Shown here piece by piece: positions 51,402 through 64,000 of a DNA stretch of 64,000 nucleotides (the stretch's first letter is position 1; the number at the start of each line of letters is the position of its first letter). Position numbers and translations under genes: made by a program. The notes beneath the pieces were generated by a model. It saw only the letters and a list, made by a program, of their open reading frames with translations, had not been told where the DNA came from and did no database searches. This DNA is from Dermatophagoides farinae (lineage: Eukaryota; Arthropoda; Arachnida; Sarcoptiformes; Pyroglyphidae), in NCBI RefSeq assembly GCF_024713945.1, contig NC_134685.1:2041001-2105000 (forward strand), given 5' to 3'.

Positions 51402-53307
51402 TTTTTGGTTCCGTTGAAAACATTTGAAAAGAGAAAAAAAAAAATGGTGGTACATACATCATCAATATTGTAATGAAAATGAAAAATAGAAATTTTTTTT
51501 TTTGTTCTTTTTCATTTCATTTGAAAAGCTTGTCATTTCATCGGGAAATGAAAAGAATTTATTTATTCATCATCGTCATCATCGTCATCATCATCATCAA
51601 GAACGTCTTAGTCAAAGTCCCTAGTGGATGAAAATTGTGAAATAAAAATAAAGAAGAAGAAAAAGAAAAAAAAAACAGATCTCGATATTGTCAAAAACAG
51701 AAGAAAATTATCTTGGACCATGGATTCTAGCGTGTGTTCATCATCAGAATACTGTATACACACACACACACACACACACACACTGTATCGTGGGAAACAA
51801 CAACAAAAAAAGTACATTGAACAGAAGAATATTCTTTGTACGTATTTTTTTTTGTCACTAATAATAATGGTGATGATGATGATGATGACAAAGAATTAAC
51901 GGAATAAATAGATCATGGAATTTGATTATCAAATAAATTGCTTAAATCCAGAAAATAATTTTTTTTTTTTGTTCGTTCACTAAGAAAAAGCTAAAATAGA
52001 CGGCGGAAATTCATTCATATAAAAAAAACTAACAATATACCACTGAATACAATCACACAGAATCATAGACAGCCACCATTGCTCAATTTGTCTTTTTTTT
52101 ATTTTTATATATCGATCAGCATTTAAATTAATGATTCATTCGCTGATAGAATAGTTGCCAAGAGATTGAATCAGGAACATTCTGATTCTGATTTTTTTTT
52201 TTTGCTGGTTATTACGATTCGATTATTGTTGTTGTTGTTGTTGTTGTTGTTGTGATCTGTTTATTTGTTCCACCATGTTTGGACAAGAAACTTTGATTTT
52301 ATCTATCTCACAATCCTTATTTCTTAATGTTATACAGAAAGTAGAAAAAAATTCTCACAACAATCATCAATTGATAAAAGTTTCAAAAAAAATAAGAATT
52401 CAATTTGGTTTGTGAGAATAGTCATTTTTTTTTCTCACTCTTTACAGATCTATTTACTGGAATCTGATTGAATGGAAATTCAAAATCAAATCGAATTTTT
52501 TGCTTTTATCGATAAGATAATGGATTCAGCTGTATTTTTATTTTTTTTTTTGTTTGTTTGTTTGTTTGTTTGTGATGACGTTAAAGTGGCCAAAAACTTT
52601 TTCGTTTGTCTGTCTGTTTTGTTGTATTGACCAGTTCCATTATTTATGCAAATGAAATATGAAAAATTTTCAACAAAAAAAAACAAACAAAAAACACAAA
52701 ACTTTTGCCATTCTTCCGTTTTTCTCACCGATTAATGTAAAAATAAAAAGAATTCAATAATTGTAAAGACGAATGGATTGAATATTGACCGTTTATTGAT
52801 GTCGAAATCAAGCTTTAAATGGTCATTTTAAATTTAAATTCTGGTTGTTTGATAATGATAAAACAACGGATAGGAAAAAAAAAATTGACAAAAATGCGCC
52901 AAGAACACGACAAATACGATGATGATCTTTGAAACGCTAACAACAACAACAACAACAACAGCATTCGACAATGACATAACAATTTAATTATGTCAATCTT
53001 TCAAATATAGAAAAAAAAACTCCAAAATAAACTGGAACCAAAAAACAAAAAAAAAAACACAAAAACTACTTGTCACATACACACTCAATATTTGTGTGTG
53101 TGTGTGTGTTTGGAATTATTTCGTCGTCAACGTCGGTTGTCGAAAACTTTTACAGCCGAAAATAAAAAAAAAAAAAAAAGACAAAACAACAACAGAGAAT
53201 CAAAAACTTTTACTCATCCCCATCATCATTCACATACTGGACACGAACCAAATGAGAAAAAAAAATAAACTTTTTTTTCGATTTGGTTGGTTGTGTGCCA
53301 AGAATTT

Positions 53308-53364
<57 letters not shown>

Positions 53365-54358
53365 TTGATCGACCAATCGACTGTTCATCTTTGGATTCAT
53401 AAGTTTGAGATTAACTGATGTCCACACACACACACACACACTGCTACTGCTGCCAGAATTCAAAATTTTCTCTCTTTTCATCCCCATCAAGAATTCACAA
53501 AATAAACTTTCACATCATCATTTCTTCAGAAAAAAAAGAGAGAGAGACAGACAGAGATAAAAAGCTAAATTATCAAATTATCATTCATTAGTCACAGTCG
53601 ATAACATTTTTTTTTTTTGTTTTATTTCATTGACTTGATTCACGTTCGACAATCAAGTCAATGAAAAACAAAACTGAATTCTTGTCAAATATGGAGAATA
53701 TTCGTACACCGGTTGAAAATGTTGTTGTCACCACACACACACACACAGATACACATCAACCATTTAGCTTGAAAAAAATGTCTAGTGGGAAAAAAAATTG
53801 GACATGAAATATTAGCAACAACAACAACAACAACTAGAAAAAAAATTTTTCTCCAGCCATCATTAATCTGTCATTATCGTGCTGTAAAAATTTCATATTT
53901 ATGACAACAAACAAATGAAATTCATTGAATGAACAAAATGAAACCATCATAATCATCATCATATCATATTCCATTATCAATTTTTGTCAACATTCATTTT
54001 TTTTTTTTTTGGATAATTTTCACTAGAAAATATCATCTGACAAACAATAAACACGGATATGAAACATGGCTGGTGATGGTGGTTTGAAAATGATGACGAT
54101 GATGATGATGGATAAATTTAAAATCCATGTTTCAGTTATGTGTGTGAATTGAAAAACCAAATGGAACGAACAAATTTCAATTTACATTCGATTATGTTGA
54201 TGTTGGAAATTGTACAGAAATTCATGGATGGATGGATTTTTGTTTTGTTTTATTTATAAATAAAAAAAATGATAAATTTTATTATATTGTATTTTAAAAC
54301 TTTGTAAAGATTATTATAATAATAAAAATATATATGAAATTTGTTTTTTTTTCAAGTA
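49024..54358. other. Spacer upstream of the kekkon-like gene
   Basis: About 5.3 kb of microsatellites (ATC, CA/TG, CAA, GAC, CT), poly-A/T and unique AT-rich sequence. It must hold the promoter and any untranslated first exons of the kekkon-like gene at its left end and the 3' region of the RING gene at its right end. No protein-coding exon is supported. Confidence 0.6.
53311..53359. repeat. (CT)n dinucleotide tract
   Basis: About 24 uninterrupted CT units in the spacer upstream of the kekkon-like gene. Confidence 0.9.
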
Positions 54359-55443
54359 TTAACCAAAAAGATCATCAAATTCATCTTCAGGTGGCAAATC
54401 AAGGTAAACAATATTGCCATCTGGTTCAATGGAATAAATTATTTCAACATCGTCAAAATTTAATGGTTCAGCACGAGGCACAGATATTGGTGGATCTTTT
54501 ACAATTTGACGATGACCAGGATTTTCAAATAAAGATTTTTTATGATTTTCATCATAAATTCGATGTGAATTTGACCAAATATATCGGTCCGATTGAACAC
54601 GACACATTGGACATAAATGTGACCGTTCACGCCATTTACGCATGCAAGTTATACAGGCGAAATGTGAACAATTCTCATGTAGAGCCCAACAACGTTTGTT
54701 ATGAAATTGTTTTTCACAAATTTTTTCTGCACAAATCATGCATTCTTGTACACAATATCTGTAGTAAAAACCAACAATAGCACGTTGATTTTCAATTTCA
54801 AATTGTTCTAAATTAAATAGATCATGTGCATCCAAATGAAAGCCATCCGAACATCGTGGTTTATCACCAAAAACAACATAATGACATTTTTTCATTAAAT
54901 TAAAAATACATAAAAATGATGGTAATCGTTTGTATGACGATTCTTCAGCATGATTTGGATGAGAAAAATTACAATATTCCGGTCTATGGATGTATCGACA
55001 ATTACCATCTTCATTGAATGGACAACAAAAATTTCGTAAAATTTCACGAATAGATTCCTGTTCAGGGCTAAGATGCTGATTAATTGATTTTTGATGATTA
55101 TTATTATTTCTTCTTGTTATGGTCATTTCATTAACTTGTGATGATTGAAGAGATTGATTTCTAAAATTTAAATTCGAATTCAATCTATTATAACGTGAAG
55201 AGGAACGATAATTTGCAGTAGTCAAACGAAAAGTTTCAATGGCTGATAATCTAGGTCTTTGTTGTTCATTGATAACATCGTTATCTGTAAAGATATGATA
55301 TCATTATTGACAAAGTTTATTTGATTATTATTATTATAATCATCATTATTATTCTCACCATGATTAACATTCCAATGTTCGTCATTGTTTTCATTTTCAT
55401 TTGATAAACCTCGTGAATTTGAATTTCGATTGTGGTATGACAT
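54359..55443 (-). CDS. Makorin-like C3H / RING finger protein (putative E3 ubiquitin ligase)
   Basis: Two exons on the minus strand, 55359-55443 and 54359-55284, joined in phase 1 across a 74-base intron, give 336 residues. The start ATG at 55443 gives MSYHNRNSNSRG. Residues 1-110 are polar and Asn-rich. Two Cys/His clusters follow: CPFNEDGNC...CNFSH (about 116-137) and CIFNLMKKC...CSDGFH (about 154-178). A RING finger comes next (about 210-256): CMICAEKICEK, RCWALHENCSHFACITCMRKWR, then CPMCRVQSDRYI. The Cys-His region, the NC-H-C-C-RKWR block and CP-CR followed by a Ser-hydrophobic stretch match makorins. The zinc-finger spacings (C-x7-C-x8-C-x3-H) are looser than standard C3H fingers, and no C3H finger follows the RING. 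The acidic C-terminus is EDEFDDLFG. Likely ubiquitin ligase, by family inference. Confidence 0.8.
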
Positions 55444-58400
55444 TTTTTTCAATATTCTTCACGTTCGTGTCAATTTCTTTAGATTTTATCGTACAAAAAT
55501 TTCATCAACCAAAAAAAAACCAGAAAAGAAACACATGTTTGCGAATATCAAAAATAAATCATGGTTCCATTCGTTTGCAAAATCGAAAAAAAATTGAAAA
55601 CATGCATTTGGGAAAAAGGAAAAAAATAAAAAAAAAACGTTAATGAAAAAAAAATCAAAAAAAATAAAAAACAAAGGGTAAAATCATACAAACCAGAAAA
55701 AAAAGAAACAAAAACTTTGAATTGATTGATCATAAATTTATCGGAAATAGATGAATTGAAACAATTTGATGATTCTGATGTAGAAAATGTGGAAAAAAAA
55801 TTACATTTCACTTTTGAATCAAAAACGCAATTTCAACGTTTATTTCATCACTAACATCATCATCATTCACTATTTAATAGAACAACAATCATTCACTCAC
55901 TCACACAAAAAACACACACACACGCACCATACTTAAATGACGTACTCAAAAAAAAAAATTATTCGACAACCAACATTTTGTAAATATATAGTGAGTATAT
56001 GATGATCAATCATTTACAAAATTGTTGTTGTTTCAATAAACAACAACAAATTCCATCAAAATATTAATCCAACTGACATCATCATCAACGATCGAAATAA
56101 AAGAAAAGAAAATCCAATTTAATCTTTACATCCGCGCTTAGTTAAAATGTTCAAAAAAAAAACTTAAATGATTCGATTTAGAAGACCAAAAAAAAAAATC
56201 GAATAATATCAAATATCCAATACTGATATACTAATCATCATCATTGAATATTCACAATAACGAGATCAACCATTCAACATCATATCACATCAACATGGTT
56301 ATGGTATTGCGTGGTTGTTGTTGTTCACCCCGGCATACGAATAACGGAAGAAAATTTAATTTATTCATCATCAACAACAACAATAAAACATATGAATGCA
56401 TGAATTATTGATTTCTATTTTCACACACACACACACACACACACCATATTCTTCCTCATATTTTTCTAGTGAAACAACAATACAAAAAAAACCTTTCAAC
56501 TATCCATAAATCCATTGAAGATGAACAAATTTTTCACACACACACACACACACAGCAAACAGGGATTATTATCCAAATATAATCATCATCACAATCAACA
56601 TTGGAACACTATATGCTCAAGTGATAATACTCGAAACAAAACAACAACAACAACAACAAAAAAATAAACCTGAAAATGAATTCGGTAACAAACAAATTCA
56701 ATTATTATTATTTGTTTCATTTCTCTCATTTTTTTTCATTTAATTTAGAGACCATACAGAAAGCAAAAAAAAAAAAAAAGAAAAACATGCGAAATCATCA
56801 TGGATGGAACAAACAAAAAATATCAAAACAAGGATTAAATTGAAAACTCGACAAAAAAAAAACGAACCAAAGCCACAACAGCCATTCACACATATTGACA
56901 ATCTAATATCTACGAGTATTATCGACATTTGATATCATCACCATCATCATTAGCGTGGTGGTTCGATCCAAAAAAAATGTTCATCATCAATTAATGATGT
57001 GATGGACTTTCGGGAAAAAAACGGAAAATCCTCTCTCTCTCTCTCTCTTACCCACTCATTAATAGATGGTGGTTTTTTTCTGTAAAACTAAAGTGTGAAA
57101 AACTAGTGATGGAAAATTTTATTTTATTTTTGATGACTAAATATAATATATTCGTATTGTGAAACGAAACGAACGAGCTAATTTGTTTTTATAAGTCATC
57201 ATCATCATCATCATCATCAAACACACATCATTAATGATGATGATGATGATAATAATAATAATGACAACCTCGACATCCACACCATCACCTACCACCATTG
57301 ACATTGAATGAATGAATTAAATTAAATAGAAAAAAAATATCAAATTAGACAGGCAGCAATGATGGTGATGATGATGATGATGATCGCAATAATAAAGTGT
57401 GTGTGTGTGTTATACAAGGCGTCATTTTCATCATTAAATAGAATGATGATGATGAGATGAGATGATTTGAATATGGTGGTAGTACTTTCCTCATTTATTG
57501 AATTCTAATCATCACTCTATATATTTAAATGTGTTAGTAGATGTATCAAGAGAGAGAGAGAAAAAGAAAGCAGGGGGTAGAAAATGAAAAAGTTTCAGTT
57601 TTCTGTTCTGTTGTTGTTAGTTTGTTACTACTGAACTACTACTGTGGAACAAAAACAAAAAAAAAACTCATCAATGATCCATCTCTTTTCATCATCATCA
57701 TCATAATCGTTTTTTTTCATATCGATCATATCAACACAATATTTTCATCATCATCAGTTAAATTCTTATTTTTTTTTTGGATCGATTTGATTCGATATGT
57801 GTGTGTGTATAGTATTCATCAAATACTAATTAGCTTTATCACATGAAAAGAATGGCATCCATCCAAATAAAAGTGAACAAAATTTTGCTGTGTTGTGTTG
57901 TGTGTTTGAAATTTATCGATCTTTCATTTAGACGACATGCACACATTGATCGAATTGAAGAAGAAAAAAAAATAAGAATTTGATAAAGCTACTGTGTGTT
58001 GTGTCGTCATAATGATGTTGACAGAGCAAAAAAAAAAATTTTTTTTTTCACAATTTTCTTACCTTTTTTTCAGCTTAAAATCGATGATGATGGTGATGGA
58101 AAACAGAGACAAAAAAAAACGATATGTGAACCAAAAAAAAAAAAAAAAATTTCACCAAATTGCGGGTAGTGGTGGGGGGATCCTCCACAACAACCAATCG
58201 ATATCGATCTCGATGATTTCTTAATTCAATAACCAAAAAAAAAAGTTTCAGTATCTAAAAGTGAATGAAGAAAAAAAAAGAAAATTTAAAAAATTAGACA
58301 AATGAAATTTTTCAATAAAAACAAAACAAAACAAAAAACTGCCATCATCAATCAATCAATATTCTGAACACGCGCAAACAAATAATTTCATCATTAATTA

Positions 58401-61400
58401 ACGTGATCGTCTTATTCATCATCATCATCATCATCATCACAGAATACTTTTTACTTTAAACAAAAAGAAAATGAATTATTCAAAGAATTTGAATATGAAT
58501 TGTATTGTATTTAAAAATAAACTGTTTCATATTCAATATTCATCATTATTATCATCAAGTTTCATTTCGATTCTTGATTCTTTATTCCACATTCTATTTG
58601 ATTCATTGAATGAATATACAGAATTTTCTAAAGAATTTGATTATAGAAAATACAAAAAAAAGAAAGGATTGTACACCATTATCTCATTTAATAAAAGAAA
58701 AAAAAATAACGTCAAACTTTTTTTTTGTTTTGTTTTGTTTTACACATCATCATCAATGTTCATTGATGATGATGATGAACATTGAGATGGAGAAACTTAT
58801 GAATAACTTTTTTCAAGTTATCTCTATGATGATGATGATAATGTCGAATTTACCAATATAAAAAGTGTGTGTGTGTACATGTGGAACATGATGAATAAAG
58901 ATTTTTACCTTTAATATTGGAAATGAAATATTTATGAAACGAAAAGAAAAAAAATTTTTTTTTTTTTTTTTTTGATTCAAATGTAAAAGGAAAAGAGAGA
59001 GAGAGAGAGAGAAGAAAATATATAAAAGTTTGATCTGTAATTGAAGATTCCAGGTACAACATACACACACACACACACACTCATTTCCTGTGAGTAGATG
59101 AAAAACTTTTTTTCCCATTTAAATATTGATATATATAGATAAATAAATCGAATCAGTTCAATCAATTTTTTGTTGTTGTTGTTGTAGTTGCAGTTGTTGG
59201 TCCATTTTCACTTTCTCTCTCTATTGGTATTCAATAAACAATCTCAATTTCAACAAAAAAAAAATTTGTTAGACAAGTTTTTGTTGTTGTTGTTTCCTGT
59301 TTCTTCTTCTTTTTTTTTCTCTTGATTCGATCCAAACTCACATCGATGACGGGTTAATTAAACTGAATGTGATTGGTTTGCGGTGATGATGATGATGATG
59401 ACGATGATGATGAAATGAACAAAACAAAACAAAACAAAAACACTCGAAAATCGAATAAAATAAACAACGAAAGACAAAAAAAAAATTTGATAAATCAAAT
59501 CCAAAAATAACTCAAACCGACCAAAATTCGATTATCCAAGTGGGTATAGAAAAAAAAATCCGGTACCGTCTTTGTTGTCGGTGGTGGTGGTGGTGGTGTG
59601 TTCCACATGTAGAAATACCAGACACCTATTTATTGGATAACACACACATACGAACATAAACACAAACACAGTGTTATTGAATTTAGGAAAAACGTTTGTT
59701 TGTATTAGAAATAAAGAAAAAAAATAGACAAAAAGTGTAGACAAATCGAAATAAAACCAAAAATGGTGGTAGATGGATAGATTCATGCTTTTCGGTTTTA
59801 TCCACACACACACACACACACCCCATTTATAACTAGAGGATTTTTTTTTTTTTGGGCAAACCAAGAAAAAAAAGCCGAAAAAAATGAGAGATTTTGCACT
59901 ACTACCAAAGAAAAAAAAATCATTATTTTCTCTTTTCTCGATGCACTATCTTGCAACAAACAGAACCAGTACACACACACAAACAAAACAACATTACTGG
60001 ACAAACAAAACTTTGAAACTGGATTTTCAACAACCAAAATAAAAAAAACGAAAAACCAGGAACCAACAACAAATATATAACACCAAAAAAAAAAAATAAT
60101 AAAAAATCGTTCCAATCAGCCAAACAATCAAGAAAAATTATTCTATTGAATCGTCCAAAGTTTTTTTCTTTTGGTTCGTATTCAGTAGTAGTGTTTACTA
60201 ATAAGATCAATGTGATATGATCATGGTGTTTTTTATTATTATTTAGGTGGACATTGGCTATAATCGATCACTACCAACACCAACAACAACAACAAAGAGA
60301 AAATCCAGACCAAGAATTACGACAACAACAAAAAAATATAACCAAACAATGTGGACAATGAATTGAGAAAGAAATTGATTTCCAACATTAAAGAATTGTA
60401 TATATATATACCACCATCATGGGGGTAATATAAACATCTATTTAGAAGCCAACCATCATCACCACCACCACCACCAACAACAACAGAATAAAGAATTGCA
60501 ATGAATCAAATCGGATGATGATGATGATGACGATTCACACAATCAACACACACACACACACACACACAAACCAAATTTACTATTGAATATAATAAAAAAA
60601 AAGTGAATCTCAAAGAAAATTCATCTTAGGTGATGGTGGTGGTCGTGTTGGTGATCGATTGTGCATAGCAGAATGAATAATAGACCTTAGTGAAAATAGA
60701 AATATTTTCATCTTTGATTTGATTCGATTCGATTTTTTCTTTTTCGTTTGATGTTTCGTGTATTTGTGAAAAAAAAAGAAAAATTCCATTATATAATACA
60801 ACAACAACAACAATAATAATAATAGGAAAAAAAATCAGAATCAAAATTCAATCTGAATAACCTATTCCTTTATTCTTCATATACAAAAGACTAAAAATTC
60901 TGTCCAAAAAGAAAAACGATTCATGCGATTCGATTTATTGTATTGTGTTGCTCAACCATTGGAATCGTGTTATTGTTGTATTTAATAATAATAATAATAA
61001 ACGAAGAAAAAAAATATTCTGGACCTATTTTTTTTTCATTGAATGAAAAAAAACGAACAACATAGAATAAAGAATTGAATCAAAATTCTACTATCCATAC
61101 ACACACACACACACACACACAAACACAAGGAAATTGAATTGAAACAACAAATGGCCCGGCAAAAAAAGTAGGGAATGTAATGAATATAAAAAAATAGACA
61201 AATGGGTGTGTATGCGTTTGATTCCTTTGTTGAATGATATGAGACAAACATTGCAAGAATGAAAAATTTTACAACAAACAGAATAAATAGAGAAAAAAAA
61301 GAGAATTTTGTATCATTCATTCAATGAAAAAAAAGCTAGAGACAAATTATAAATCGATAGATTTCAAAATCGATCAATGTCCAACAACAACAACAACCTG

Positions 61401-64000
61401 AAAATACAAGCAATCAAAATGAATGAAATTTACAACACCTTCTTATGGGCGATGGGTACGATGATCGTACTACGATCAATTAGAAAAAAAATTTCCATGA
61501 ATCGTCCATGTTCTATATTCGATTGTGGATCGATTCTCAAAGTGAGAGAAAAAAAAATTTTTTAATTTCTATTAGGAAAGGGCTAAAAAGATATCCACCA
61601 ATCAACCAACCAACCACCCAAACACCCACACACATGAAGAAAAAAAAAATTCTTGTTTTCATTTCATCTTTACACACACACACACACACACATCGATATT
61701 GCATTAGCGAGAATCAAACGCACAAAAATTTTCGTCATACATTGTGATTTTCATTCTTTCGTTTTTTTTCAAGTGTAATAGACATATACTTGATTTTGGT
61801 TCTATACTATAGTATTCGAAGTGTTACGGTCGATTGATTTATCAAGTTGGCTTCTCATTTTCTATTTTTTTTTCACTATTCTCTCGATTCTTTTTTTTTG
61901 GTTTAAGACGATGGATCATATACAGCAGCAGCAGCAACAGCAACAACAACAACAACATTTTTGCATCAACGCTTCCCAAGAGGATATATTCACACACCAT
62001 CATCATCCATACATTGTATACAATAGTAAATATAAAAAGAGTTCAAACACAAAGCTTTTTGAGAATGAAAACGACAAACAACTTGAAATTTGGTGGGTGT
62101 GGATGGTGGTTGGCCATTTCTTTTTTTTTTCGCCAATATAGCCACAACCACCCACCCACCCAGATTCGTATCGTTGCAATTGTACATTATAAACTAATTT
62201 AACCAACAAAAAAAAATTAGAAATCTTCCCCCCATCAACAAGGGAAATATATAATGGAAAAAAAATCTTTTAGCTAAAATGTTGAAAAGAATTTTTTTTT
62301 ATTTTTATTTTCGACTAGAATTTGATTGTTGTTGTTGTTGTTGTTGTGTACATTCTCGAAAAAAAGGTGATATGATAATATTCATTCCAATTGATTGGAT
62401 AAACACATCATCATCATCATTCAACATCCTGAATATATCCAATGAATCGAGATAAGTAAACGATATAAAGAAAAAAAAATTCTTGCACACAAATGCATTT
62501 CTGAATTTTACAAGGATAGAGAAAACTAAAAATTTCAAAACATATCCTTAAGATGTATGTTTATGTGCGTGAAAATAATCAGAAATAGTGAAACAAAACA
62601 AAACAAACAAAAAAAAAAAAAAACACGAAAACAACAAAAACAAAATTGACCTCGGCCATGGGAAAGAATTGAATGACTATACACCTGTATATTTTGAGTT
62701 TGGTCATCAGCAAAATAGAATTTCCATTTGTATGGAATTGTCTATTACAGCATACACACACACACACATACACTTATATATTCGATTTTTCGTCACCGTT
62801 AACCAAAAAGAAAAGAAAAGAAAATTCTACATCTCTCGCACGCATCAATGATCATCATCATCATCATTTTTTGAGGATGTAATGTTTTCAAGTTTGACAA
62901 ATGACCAAACACAAACAGACATACACACACACACAGAGACACAAACGACAAGCAATAAAAAGAAACAACCCTTATACACGAATATATTGAGAAAAATAAA
63001 AACCTTGAAGGCAATACAGAATAAAACGAATCTGAAAAACAAAAATCGAAATGAATCGAATACTGATTCATATATATAGAGAGAATGAAATGTTGTTGTT
63101 TTATTTGATGGTTGTTGTTCGACTTTGAAAATTGGAAACTCTTCGCTTTTTGTCATCGACGAATCATCATCATAGAATGGGTGATCTCTGTATGTGTGTG
63201 TGTGTTTGTGTGTATCATATAATAAACGAGAGTCAATGATGATACAAACAAATGAAAACAAAAAAATTTTTTGCTTCAAGCTAAATGATTTTCAATCATA
63301 ACTTTTAAATCAACTCGTTTTTTTGCAGTTGTTGTATTGAATCGATTCGAAAAATAGAATATATGATGATGATGATGATGAGAATGGAAAAATACTAAAT
63401 AACAAGCCATCATTCATTATCATAGCAATGGGCATCTTCATACAATTTACCGAGAACAAAAAAAAATGAAATGAAACACAAACTCAAACGACATGAAGAT
63501 TGAAATTCATGTTACCAATAAATATTCAATGATAATTGATTGATTACGATGTTTTAGTAAAAAAAAATATCTTGACTTACGGAATTGGTAATGAATATTA
63601 TTCAGATATAAATGATTATTATTATTATAAATTGTTGAAAATTGAATCTATTTTGGAATAATAAAATGCTTATCATTAGTCATCATCATCATGGTTTATA
63701 AATTGGTAATAATGAAAAAAAAAATAATAACAAACTTGTTGACAATCACAGAATCAGTCACCTTGACAACCTTGACAACAATTTTATAACAAAAAAAAAA
63801 AAAAAATAGAAAATTCGTTGTTTCGTTGGATAATGATGATGAAATAAGAAAAACGCATCAAATTTTTCGCAACAAATTTTTTTTGTTTGTTGTTGTTATC
63901 ATTGTTATACAAAATAAAAAAATCGAATCATTTCCGCGATAACAACAGTGGTGGTAGTAGTGGTTTATCAAAAGTGTGGCATTTGAAATTCTTAGTTTGC
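55444..64000. other. Right-hand gene-poor, microsatellite-dense region
   Basis: About 8.5 kb with CA/TG, ATC/GAT, CAA/TTG, GA/CT and poly-A/T repeats and no gene that I can support. Two short exon-like fragments (60248-60361 and 61911-62095, both plus strand) are listed as observations only. The left end must hold the promoter of the makorin-like gene. Confidence 0.55.

Noticed and set aside
54334-54780. 148-residue plus-strand open frame opposite the RING protein
   Set aside because: Antisense shadow of the makorin-like exon, whose Cys/His pattern is on the minus strand.

Overview
The window is a piece of an arthropod nuclear genome, most likely an acariform mite close to the house dust mites. 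This is inferred from the strongly AT-rich, microsatellite-laden sequence, the spliced eukaryotic genes (many introns only 53-90 bases long), the animal gene families present (galectin, ELL, kekkon-type LRR-Ig receptor, REEP, ARL5, makorin-like RING protein) and a secreted protein whose second half resembles the mite group-7 allergen fold. There is no prokaryotic, plasmid or intact viral content.

Layout. 1-829 (-): 5' part of a galectin gene that runs off the left edge. 830-3575: microsatellite-rich divergent spacer with a long perfect hairpin. 3576-7070 (+): RNA polymerase II elongation factor ELL, five exons. 8057-8827 (-): REEP5/6-type ER-shaping protein, four exons, convergent with ELL. 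9919-10719 (-): ARL5-type small GTPase, five exons. 11502-12888 (+): unrecognised single-pass membrane protein, two exons. 13344-14084 (+): eIF6, one coding exon. 14211-14952 (-): small multi-pass membrane protein read in two frames (apparent one-base frameshift), overlapping the 3' end of eIF6. 14953-30055: about 15 kb of simple repeats with no gene that I can support. 30056-36220 (+): secreted protein with two lipid-binding TULIP-like modules, five exons. 36969-49023 (-): kekkon-family LRR-Ig receptor, three exons; its 6.2-kb first intron holds an LTR-retrotransposon remnant and a 134-base CT tract. 49024-54358: repeats. 54359-55443 (-): makorin-like C3H/RING protein, two exons. 55444-64000: repeats with only weak exon-like fragments.

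The genes are unrelated housekeeping and receptor genes packed in short clusters (1-15 kb, 30-39 kb, 54-55 kb) separated by low-complexity DNA. ATG/CAT, ACA/TGT and CAA/TTG triplet runs fill the spacers and also enter the genes as Asp, Asn, Thr, Gln and Met runs. I reconstructed exon boundaries by hand from GT/AG sites, reading phase and family similarity. They are internally consistent in phase but no transcript evidence was available. No clearly new multi-gene system was found. The most unusual items are the tandem TULIP protein, the receptor with an acidic insert in its Ig domain, the orphan membrane protein and the frameshifted membrane-protein gene.
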